From Gnetum montanum (lineage: Eukaryota > Streptophyta > Gnetopsida > Gnetales > Gnetaceae), in assembly GCA_015680685.1 (NCBI GenBank), contig MNCI01015903.1, forward strand, positions 123,733-187,732: DNA of 64,000 bases, read 5' to 3'. Below, in pieces: positions 12,241-22,779 of the stretch. The notes beneath the pieces are model-generated. The model did not search any database. It saw only the letters and a program-made list of their open reading frames with translations, and had not been told where the DNA came from. Made by a program: the position numbers and the translations under genes. Every line of letters begins with the position of its first letter. The stretch's first letter is position 1.

Positions 12241-13120
12241 GGTCTAAAGTTGAGCATTAGGAAGGAGCTCCCAACATTCAACAACCCAAAAGAGAGCAGT
12301 AGCCCAAGAAAGCCAATAATGACAATGATAAGCAATGAGATGCATTATGGGATGAACTTCCTTTTAACATCGTAAGCAAGGAGGATGGTGAATACAAGCT
12401 TATGCAGAATAGGCCTTACTCATTCCCTAATCTCGCAAAGATTAGGAAGAATATGCACAAGTGAAGTTCACATTAACCTTCTCCATCCTATTCCTTAATA
12501 GCTAGATATGCTGATAGCCATATAGCCTAACCTTTATGTTCAATTTGTTATACCCTTTTATGCATTTTTTGATTTACTCTTTATGCATGTAGCCTAAAGT
12601 TCATTTGCATTTTTACTTATTTATTATAGCCTTTCTTTACTTTACTTGTATTGTAAACATCAAAAACCCTTATAAATATATTTCTTTTTCATACATGGTT
12701 TACTACAACCTTAAACTGGCAAAATCACAATTTTCTAAGACTCTAAACTAGCATCATAGTCTGCTAATACTTTAAATTAGCAATATGGCCTACTATGGCC
12801 TTAAACTAGGAACATAATATAGCCTATGCTCATGATGCCCTAAAACTATCAAACATCTTTGTTATTATATTTATTTTTGTTTAGTCTTTTATCACATTAA
12901 CTAGCCATTTATGACCAAGATCGTCAACATAGCCATTTATAACATTACAATGAACAACATATATATAGAGAAAAATAAAATCAAAATTTAAATTTAGAGT
13001 TAGAATGTCCATAACATAGCTATCCATGGCCACACAGTGTGGCAAAAATGTCAAAAAAATAATAATCATCTATAACATAGTCTTGGCTAATTATAGCGAT
13101 CAACATGAAAATAAAAAAAA
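12241..13120. other. Spacer after protease
   Basis: A short open tail continues from the protease to about 12460 (CAGAATAGGCCTTACTC). After that the sequence is AT-rich with runs such as ACTTTAAATTAGCAATATGGCC near 12760, which recur loosely as CTTAAACTAG. I see no gene. It may be the start of a spliced-out spacer between protease and RT, but no donor site can be chosen with confidence. Confidence 0.4.
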
Positions 13121-13404
13121 TAGCCAAAAAACTAAGTTGATGGAGGTTGCTAAGGGACATCTAGAGGAGAAAGTGGTGGATCATCTCCACCCTCACTGAT
13201 AGGGCCACCAAGATCTCCTGATGCTTGAAATACAAGAACACATAGTTAGTTAGTGACTAATAGCAAAAACAATAACTTAAAAAAAACATAAAATGCATCA
13301 AACTTGTGAGGTGTTGATCTTGGGGTGACCAATATAGCATAGAATTCCCACCAACTCCACAATGATGAGGATGGACTTCAAATAAACTAAACCATACATA
13401 AAGC

Positions 13405-13669
13405 AAAATAAAAACAATATGACTAAATTGCATTACTTAACAAATTTGGAAAAACATCTCGTCGAGATGAAATTAGCCTCTATAAAAAGCTCTAAGGTGT
13501 TTATCTAAATTATCTTAAGGAACTTCATAAGAAAAAATTATTACAACCTTGCATTATGACATATTGGAATTACCTAGCAAATCTGGCAAAAACATCTAGT
13601 TGAAGGTGAAGTTACCCTTTGTAAAAAGCTCAAAGGTGTTCATCTAAATTGGCTTAAGAAATTCCATAA
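13405..13669. repeat. Tandem duplication, period 137 bp
   Basis: CAAATTTGGAAAAACATCTC at 13441 recurs as CAAATCTGGCAAAAACATCT at 13578. The following AAAAAGCTC-AAGGTGTT and CTAAATT segments keep the same spacing. It lies inside the presumed intron of antisense remnant 1. Confidence 0.8.
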
Positions 13670-13969
13670 AAGCATTATCATCATCTTTTATAGCCTTTTA
13701 TTTCATAACCAAAACATTATAGCTCAAATTTTATAGCCAAAACTAAGCCTTAGTCTAAATTATGCATAAATTTAGAAAAGAGTATTGAAATTTAGAAAAT
13801 GCATTGAAACTTAGAAAAAAGCATATAGCCATAGGAAAAATATTTCTAAAACTAATGAAGCCTTTATTTTTCTTTAAAAACACACTTAAAACATAAGTTT
13901 TACAAGAAAAAATACACATATCAATCACATCCATCCAGAATTTTGCCTTATTTACACAACCATAACCAA

Positions 13970-14950
13970 AAAAATTCATTGAAGCTTCAATTTTAGTGAT
14001 TCCACCATGGAAAGAATCCTGAAATCACAAGCTTTACATCCATAACCATTGAAAATAAAAATACATAGTTTTTTTTACATGGAATATGGAAAAAGTTAGC
14101 AAAAAACTATAGCCATTACCATTAACCCTCTTTCGTGTAGGGTTGGTAAAAAATTCACCAAAAATTCATTTAAGCTCCAAATGGAATGATTTCACCACTA
14201 TTTGAAAGCTTAAATCAATCCCTATGTAGTCACATTTAGAAAAAAGTTTTAAAAATTGCTATATATGCAGAAAAAATTTGTCAACTTAGACAAAAATATG
14301 AAAATGTGACAAACCTCCTTTTAACATAGGCTTAGTAACAAATTCATGAAGAATTCATTTTAAAGCTAATCAGAGTGATTCTACATATGTTGGAAATTTG
14401 AAGCTGAGACACACCCAACCATACTAAGAAAATAGCCAAAACCCTTGCCGTTCTCTTAGAAAAATTCCTTGACCTACATGAAATTTCAAAAATAGCATCC
14501 AAAACCTAACTACATGACCTTAGGAAAATTGCCATAACTCCATTGTTATTAATCTAAATCAAATGAGACAATAGCCAATGGAAAGCTCAAACAAAGGGCT
14601 ATGAACCCACAACATAAAATGTTGAAAATATATAGCTATTTTCCTAAGAAAAAAATACACAACATAGATTGCTTTTTCCCATGTAAAAAGAAAAAAACCT
14701 AAGACCCAAATTAACATAGCCAAAATAGCTAAGCTGATCAATACCCATTAGAAAACACACCAACATAATGGGGTAGGATTTTCTTGAAATTTAATTTTGA
14801 AAAATATTTTGGTGTAGATATGAAAGAATAGCCATAACCCCAAATTTTGGGAAAAAAGTATAAAAACAAAAACCTTAATTTTGAAAATCAAATATATTAA
14901 GGAAAATACAATGAAATGACCTTGGATCCATGTGGAAACAACCAAAATAA
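13970..14950. repeat. Degenerate tandem repeat of about 190 bp
   Basis: AATTCATT followed by AAGCT and a GATTYYAC segment occurs at 13973, 14163 and 14352, with weaker copies near 14545 and 14735. The steps are 190, 189 and about 190. Units are strongly diverged. The period equals that of the next array, although the unit sequence is different. Confidence 0.6.
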
Positions 14951-15289
14951 GAGGTGGGATTTCATAAAAATTTTGATTTATCCCCTTTGTCAATGTAGAT
15001 TTGAGAAAAATGGTGTCACATGTGGGAAGAAAAATACAAGAAAACCATAGGAAATAACTAGAAACAAAAGCAAAAATAGGTAGAACTACCTAGCTCGGAG
15101 TAGTGATGGATGAGGCTTGGATGGAGATAGGCCTAGGAACCTCTAATAGATCCCTGGAACACTCATCCATCTTCTAATTCCTTGGGTTTTGACTCTTTCC
15201 CTCTCATTGCTTAGGTACCATGGTAGGCTTAACGCTGGTGATGATTGAGATAAGGAAGAAGCAAGAATTTAATGTTGTGTGTAGGAAAA

Positions 15290-17216
15290 ATAAGGCCCCT
15301 TAATTTTTCCACATTTCCCAACATGGAAAAAATGGAGGAACTTTGGGGAAACTCCAAAATAGCTTCTAGAGACCTTGAACAAATATTGAAAAGCCTTGTG
15401 TGTGTCCTAGAATCTTGTTTGCACATCTTAAGACCTTTAGACCTATCAAAATTGACCATGAATAGCTAGAAAGGCTTTCCCCATAATCTTACACATTGAG
15501 CATGGAAACCCCAACATGGAAAGAATCGAGAACATCAAAAATCATCTTGCCAACCTTGAAACAACCAAATTTTAACACTAGGAAATAGTAGTTGATATTG
15601 AAAACCTTGGAGACCTACATGCATGGTCAAAAACATCACAAATTAGAAAAAGTCAAGGTCTCTTAGTTCCTCCACGTTGAGAACTCCCTCTTCCATGTTG
15701 GGTTGTGTGGAAGAAAGGGGAAAACTTTAGGGAGACTTCAAAATGAGCTTTAAACACCTTAAACAAGCACCTTTTAGTCTTGCATTAACCCTATGACTAG
15801 TTTTGCACCTTCCAGAGTCTTCAAGCCTTGTAAAATTCATTGAAAATGGTCAAAAGCTATCCCCCTAGTTTTCCATGCTTAGCATACCATCCTCAATGTG
15901 GAAAAATGGGGGAACCCTCCAAACTAAGCAATTTTGACCCCAGACCCTAGTCCTTGATCCTAGAAGCCTTAAGAGCACATATGCATGGTTGATTAAGGTC
16001 AAAACTAGCTTAGATCTAATATTTATGATGTGTCCACACTAGCAATCCTCTATTCCATGCTGTACAATCTAGAAACTAAGGTAGGGACTCATTTGAAGCC
16101 CATAAGCACCTTAGAACAACATCAAATAATCTTATATGCACTCTAGAATTTTATCAGTAGTCATTGGAACCCTTAAACCTTAGAAAACTAATCCTATATG
16201 GCCAAAAAGTGGTTTCCTCCAATCTTCCATATTTATCCCTCTAGCTCAAGTGTGGAAAAGGGGATGAAGCTAAGAAAACTAGTTGGGAGTACTCAAAATT
16301 ACCAAATTTTAACATGGAGGCATAGCCCTTGGCCCTATAAACTCCAAAGGCTAACATGCATAGTTGATTGTGATTCAAATTAGCCTAGATCTATGATTCT
16401 TACTTCATCCACATTAGAGGAGGCTCCTTCCATGTTGAAAAACATGAAAACAAGGGAGGAATTATGGTTTTCCATTGCTCATGATAATATGACACTCCTA
16501 GAAGCCAAATATCTACACCAAAGAAGCCTAGGAGCTCATAGTCTTGAGATTTTGCTTGTTTGACCTTGTTTTGATCCTCAAAATGCATTCCCCCCAATAT
16601 TTCATGCTAGAGTAACTCTCTCAGCATGGGAATAGGGGGGAATATCTTAAGTACCCTTGAATAACCTTCAAATGTGCTCAAAATTAGCTAGAAATTGGTA
16701 GAATTAAGGTCTACAATGCTAGGGGCATGGAAACATGGCCAATATGCTCTTAAAACCTCCTAAATAAATGGAACAAGTGTCCCCCATCCTTCCATGATAA
16801 GGATACCATGCTCAACATGGAAAAATGTGGGTAAGCCATTTTGACATGTTTTGACACTCAAAATCAACTCAAATTGTCTCAAAATGAAGCTAGAGGATGC
16901 ATAACTTCTAGATATGGGTTCTAGCTACTTATTTGATCTTTTTTTGGTCTTTTTTGACTAAGGTTTTGGTTTTTCACATTGATCCCCCTTTCCTCCTCAT
17001 TGGCCAATATGGAAATAGGGGGAATGGTTCTAGAACCTACTTTTTGGCTTGTACTAGCCTTTGAAGTGTCCAATTTTGATGAATCTAATCTTGCGCTACC
17101 TTGGGGAGGTTCTGAAATCCTAATTTTGGACCTATGAGCATTCCAAAACCTATTTTCCCTAGTTTCCATGTTGATGGTCTCTATTTCCATGTTGAGCCGG
17201 CGTGGAAGCCTCACAA
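15290..17216. repeat. Array 1: tandem repeat of about 190 bp with TTCCATG...CATGGAA core
   Basis: A core of the form TTCCATG(n)ACATGGAA next to a run of G or C recurs. GGAA-side positions are 15321, 15514, 15706, 15896, 16251, 16438, 16624, 16815, 17008 and 17201, with a poorer copy near 16060. Steps are 186-193. Units are otherwise diverged but keep an order: core, CTCAAAAT-like stretch, CCTTGAA/AGCC stretch. The core is an imperfect inverted repeat. The array ends about 65 bases before the RT remnant that follows. Confidence 0.8.
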
Positions 17217-17280
17217 CTCTTGATTTTTTATTCCAAACAACCTAGAACAACCTAGACTAATGCCCAAACTCATCTAGTAT

Positions 17281-19250
17281 GATGTTGCGTTGGACATCAT
17301 ACTAGATCCTAGCATTAGGCTAGTTAAGCAAAAAGTGCACAAAATTAGACTTGATTTGACCTTGGTAGTTCATGATGAGATCTCAAAGCCCTACCAAGCT
17401 GGTTTCGCTAAGGATATCGACTACAAATAATGGGTGTCCAACATAGTGATAGTTCCTAAGAAAAATGAGCGTATCCATATTTGCATTGAATTTCAAGACC
17501 TAAATAAAGTGACTATTAAGGATGAATTTCCTTTACTTAGTATTGACCAACTTATCGATACTACAGTTAGACATGCCTTGTTGTTTTTTATGAATGGAAT
17601 TTCTAGATATCACTAGATTAGGATCAACCCAAAGCATCAACTTAGCATAAGCTTCATGATCCCTTAGGGTACCTTTTTGTTACACCATAATACCCTTTGG
17701 CCTTAAGAATGCAGGAGCAACATACCAAAGAGCCATGACCTATATCTTCAATTATTACATGCTAGGTTTGCTTAACAATTACGTGGATGATATAGCCATT
17801 AGGTCCAAAGTAGCTAATGATCATGCTAATGACCTAGATCTTGTGCTTAAATGATGTCTCAAATATGAGCTTAGACTTAATCCCATGAAATGTGTCTTCG
17901 ATGTTAAGACTGATAAGATGATTGGCTTTGTAGTCTTTGAAGTAGGGATATGCATTGATCCTAATAAAGTTAAGGCCATATCTAAATTAGTAGCACCTAC
18001 CAACCTTAAGGAGCTTCAAGGATTGAAAGGTAGAGTACAGTTTTTTCATAGATTTATCACTAGGCTTACAAATAAGTTACAACCCATGCAACACTTGCTT
18101 AAGAAAGGAGTTCACTATGAGTTGATGGCTCAATGCCAAGAGGCCTTTGAGAACCTTGAGAAAGAATTGACACAACTTCTGATAGTCTATCCTCTACAAG
18201 AGGGCAAACCATTTTACATCTACCTTTCCATCTTTGATATATCCATTGCCTTTTTACTCTGTCAAAAATGTGATGATGAAGTAGAAATGCTTGTATACTA
18301 CCTTAGCCATGCATGAGTTAACCACGATACCCAATACACTAAAGTGGAGAATTATTATCTAGCACTAGTCTTCTCCTTGAAGAAGTGGAGACACTATGTC
18401 TTCAAAAGCTAGGTCAACGCCATTTGCAAGGACAACATACTTAGAGTCATAACAACGAACATTTACAAAAGTAGTCATATAGCTCGATGGAAATCCATAA
18501 CTATGGAGTTTGACCTCCATTACATCTCTCAATCCTTGATGAAAGTTCAAGCTATAGTTGTAAAACTCATAGTTTCACCTATTGATAATCAAGCTGCCAT
18601 AGATCCTGAATTCCCTGATGAACACATTAACATAGTTAGCTAAGTGGCTGAGGGTTATGAGGTAGTCATGCACTTTGATGGAGCTTCAACTGCCAATGGG
18701 GCTAGTGTTGCTACCATCATACCATTTCCATCTAGTGAAATCTAACCCTTCACCTATGATTTTAAGTTCACATGTACCAACAACATAGTGGAGTATGAAG
18801 GTTTGATCAAAGGGATCATGGTAGCTCATGACCTAGTAATGAGATGCTTAGTGATCAAAGGTGATTCAGAACTTGTGGTTAACCAAGTAACTAAGGTCTA
18901 TGCATGTAAAGCTAAACACTTACAACCATACTACAACCTAGGAAAGTAATTGTTACAAAAATTCATAAACATTGATATCCAAGACATACCTTGAAATGAG
19001 AATTTCATAGTTGATGCAATTACAACATTAGCCCTTAGTGTGATGCTCTATGTGTTTAATAAGTTGCCCACCTTAACCATGGACTATGCTACTTCCATCA
19101 TGTAGAACACTAAGGATTCGTTTATGGCCATCATTCATATTGCTCCTACTAGGGAGTGGTATGATGATATCAAATACCTTATGCATGGAAAATCCTCACA
19201 AGGCCTAACTACTACTCAGAAGGATGCTATACGCAAGCAATTGAAGTAGT
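17281..19250 (+). pseudogene. Tat/Ogre-like RT with dual RNase H (first pol copy, no integrase)
   Basis: RT begins with DIILDPSIRLVKQ and VPKKN, continues through FQDLNKVTIKDEFPL, and keeps the catalytic YVDD box at 17780-17791. The first RNase H follows at 18210-18420 (KPFYIYLSIFD, VYYLSHA). A second RNase H follows near 18660-19030, with MHFDGAST, CTNNIVEYEGLI and KGDSELVVNQV. Two RNase H domains are the mark of the Tat/Ogre lineage. Stops are frequent. No integrase follows; the antisense remnant 2 begins instead. Confidence 0.85.
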
Positions 19251-19299
19251 ATGTCATCCTAGGTGATAATACATTATGTCAATGATTCTCAAAACAAAT

Positions 19300-22150
19300 T
19301 AAACCATACCTATTACCACAACAAATGTTGGGCCAACTCTCATTGCAAACCTCTTCTTAGAGGATTTCTCAATAATTGGTGCTTCCTCCTCAACCATGGG
19401 CCTCTTCAATTTGGCTCTAGCTAAACCTTCATCTTTAGTCCATAATGTCCTAGCTCAATCAATGTCTCCATGCAAAACCTAGGGATTAGTTCCCATGCTA
19501 TTAAGGGAAATACAACACCTATCACTAAGTCCCTTAGTTGTAATAGACAGTAACTTCCTAACATCCTTTGGCTAGTGTTGAGCCTACATAGTGGGATAAA
19601 CATGTTTAACCCATGGCTTGGAGAGTTTGGATGGATCTTGGCTTATCCATTTTCCATCCTTCCTCACCACTAAAAACTCCATGAACCTCTATAGATATGC
19701 TACAATGAATGCATAATGCATGTGACATTTTGTTATGAGGTTATCATGGAGTTGAGGAAGTTACCATAGAGCCCAAAAACCAAGTGACCAACCCAGTTGA
19801 ATTAAGCACCCTTATAAAGGACCTTCTTCATGATCCATGCATGCTCAATCCCCATGATCTTGCCCTATGATAATAGCTTGGGAAACTCCTAGAAGAGGAA
19901 CAAGGGATATGTCTTCCTAGCCTCTTCGATCTTGAATTTGCTAAGAGACAACCCCTTATGACCACAGCGAGTGCCTAGCCACTCCTCCACCTCCTCCCAA
20001 TGCTCCACCTCTTTACCCATCTTAGTGATAACCTTTAGGCCTTCATGAGGAATGCCAAAGAGGTCACTAAATGTGGAGTCATTGATGGCCAGGGTGATAG
20101 GCACATCATGAACTCAAGTGATGAACTTCTTAACTCCTTGATCAAAGGAGTTAATGATGTTTACCATATCAGGAGTAGGGATGATGGGTCTAGGGCCATG
20201 AATAGATTAAGCAAACTTGCATTAGTGATGTTTGCTTGGATTTGCCTAGGAACCTTGCTAGCCAACCATTGCTACGCTGAATCCACCTCCCCATACTTGA
20301 GGATCAAAGTCTTCTTGAAGCATCTTAAAATGACTAGTATCACAATGGAGGAGGTGGTAGCATTTATAATATAACAAAAGGTTGATTAGCATAGGCATAG
20401 GAATATAAAACCAAAAATACAAGTATAACAACATCAAAACCAAATTTACAACCAATTAAAATCAATAAAACCACTTAGACACTTATATCCTAAGTAACCT
20501 ACAACCATAAAACCATGAAAATGTTAACATGTAAATAAAAATAAAAATAAAAATAATAAAATTGACATGAAAACAAAAACAAAAATAAAAAAATTAACTC
20601 TTACCTTTCTTGTTGAAAGAGGCTTGTAAGGAGCCTTCAATGGGTATGTAGGGAAGATCTAATTTAGCCCATCAACAATGTGTTGTCCTATGATCTACAT
20701 AGCATTGGTAGGCTTTGGAGTAACATGTGGTGTACCTACCTAGGTCACCTCTTAGTTACTCCACCACTACAAGCCTTACTATGGAGCTTTTGACAAAAAC
20801 CTTCAAATGCTATTTGGACTAATGGTAGGAGCTAGTCATTCTTGATGAACCCCTTGTCATCCATCCTATACTTGCAAATATAACAATTCAAGCAAGAAAA
20901 ACATTAAAACCAAATATCCTAGTAAAATTAACAATTAAAGTAGCCAAAAAATGAAAACTTAAAACCATGCTTACATTCCACATAGTAAATAGTAACTATA
21001 GGTTTTTGAAACATCATGTGGGCCCGATGACCAACTAGCAAAGTGTTATTAGCATTATACAAGTTGAACTCTAGCATGTTCCAAATCATGAACAACTTAT
21101 GAGTCCCTCTTGTATGAGTGTTATCAAGCACCTTACCCTCTGCTCATGCCTCACGATTATGTTTTATGAATTTAACAATTAAGCTAGATGACCGAGGTAG
21201 CAAGGTCTCAACAATGATGACAATTGTGTGGGCTAATAACCATGACCATATCATCACACTAAAGTTCTATAGTAGAAAGGCCAAGAACTCTTGTACCCCT
21301 AGCCTAAACCATAAGGAACCACATTCCAAAGTCATATGGGTAGGTGGGGTATTAGGCCTCAAGGTGTGGATGCAACATAACAATCCCACCAGCTTGATCA
21401 ACACCAATATGGGCTGGAGGCAAGCCCTACACACAATAATAACAATAGTTAAAATCATAAACAACTGTAGCCAAGTATAACCATATGTTAAATGACCAAA
21501 ATTAATACAAATCAAAATCAACATTTTCATATAAACACATAACAAATTCATAGTATTAATACTTAAAACCAAAATCAATACTATGACCAAATTTCAACTA
21601 AAAACCATGTACAACCAAGTGGCCTAACAACAACTGATGGTAGTTTTCATGCTAAGATATGCATAAAAGTAAAATCATTTTGTGTAGAAACATCAAAAGC
21701 ATGAAAACTAGCTTGTACCTACTACAATAGTCCAATGCCAATTTGAATTTGACAATGTTTTAGTAAGTACCCTAGTTAATGGTGAAATTAGCCATAGTAA
21801 AAACTCTAGGAAGGCTAGATAAAATTTGCTAACAATTTAAAATGACTTTTTAGAACTAAAAAACCAACATGTAAATAACTTTATGAACCTTTAAACATAA
21901 AAATAAAATTGCAACACAACACCAAACTGTAGAAAATGGCTACAGTAGACAACCAATAAAAAATACCAAAAAATTACATAGGTTTTAAAGGAAAATTCCA
22001 TGAAAAATTGTTAGAATTTGTGTACCTAGGCATCATGGTACTAGATCTCTAAATAATAACTAGCCATGGTAGACTAGAAAGGCCCTAGGTAGCATTGTTT
22101 TCCTCCTCTAGAATTTGGTTCTTGGTGATGAAAGCCTTTGTCCTCGACAT
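19300..22150 (-). pseudogene. Antisense spliced-gene remnant 2 in Tat/Ogre-like element
   Basis: Minus strand, several exons judged from reading frame plus splice signals. First exon: ATG 22150 to 22026 (MSRTKAFITKNQILEEE), donor TAG|GTACAC. Next: acceptor GTGTGTAG near 21439, coding to about 20980 (HTRGTHKLFMIWNMLEFNLY), donor GTAAGC. Next: acceptor TTTGCAAG near 20894, then LPLVQIAFEGFCQKLHSK, donor TAG|GTAGGT. Next: ends at a near-perfect donor AAAG|GTAAGAG near 20606. Last: about 20370-19300, including TFSDLFGIPHEGLKV and EEWLGTRCGHKGLSLSK. The DLFGIP-type block recalls the 'putative plant transposon protein' family, an uncertain link. Stops in several exons show decay. Function unknown. 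Confidence 0.55.
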
Positions 22151-22779
22151 GGTGTAATCAATGTAGGAATAATTGAGATTTTTGAGCTTTGGAGCCTCGT
22201 GTAGCAAATATGCTAGCCTCTGGGTGTAGAAAAGTTAATCTACACTAGGGATGAAAGTGGTAGTAGCTAGGATGATGCAAAGCTCTGATCCAAGGTGTTG
22301 AATCCTGAGAGTAATGGAGAATGAATGATTTGTGTAAAATTATTTCTTGAAAACCACTCCCAAACTTATGTGCCCCCTTGGAAATCCTTAGTTTCCCAAA
22401 ACACTCACCCAAGTTCCATTGAACTCAATGATCATAATTGATAAGTAGGACTATGTTGGGTAAGTGGGAAACTAATTCATGAAAAAATTCAAACTCAATG
22501 TGGGTCCCACTAGATGCCTAGGAAGAAAGCTAATGGAAATCTTATCACACTTGGATTTTTAGTTTCCTAGGGTAACTACATTGGGTTCAAGCATCCAGAA
22601 GCCTTGACATGAGTTCTAAAATCCAATTACTACCAAAACCAACCTCCCAATCATCCATCCATGCCATGAAACCTTATGCCCAAAATAGGAAACTAGGTAT
22701 TGACATTGATGAAAACTAGACAATGAGGTAGGTAGAAACCCATACCAAAACATACCATTTGTGGAAACTATGCTAACCA
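22151..22779. other. Upstream flank of antisense remnant 2
   Basis: This stretch lies between the presumed first exon and array 2. It holds weak early forms of the array core (GGACTATGTTGGG near 22447, AACTACATTGGG near 22568) but no gene. If the antisense gene had its own promoter it should lie here; I see no clear TATA box. Confidence 0.35.

Larger units (their letters stand above)
13130..15221 (-). pseudogene. Antisense spliced-gene remnant 1 in Tat/Ogre-like element
   Basis: Minus strand. A first-exon candidate runs from ATG 15221-15219 to 15090 and ends at a good donor, TAG|GTAGTT. Near the other end are two exon-like pieces: 13395-13310 (ending SPQDQHLTS) and 13225-13130 (GGPISEGGDDPPLSPLDV), the latter preceded by the acceptor-like TATTTCAAG. 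The pieces contain stops. The intervening 1.7 kb is repetitive. The first exon has the same size class and donor as remnant 2 (132 and 125 bases), which suggests the same gene in a second copy. Function unknown. Accessory ORFs, some antisense, are known in Tat-lineage elements such as Grande. Confidence 0.4.

Noticed and set aside
20045-20374. Plus-strand open frame of 109 codons
   Set aside because: It lies opposite the antisense remnant 2 exon, whose minus-strand reading has recognisable blocks; the plus frame is a shadow.
21118-21590. Open frames of 107 and 120 codons on both strands
   Set aside because: They overlap the antisense exon in other frames and show no coherent protein.
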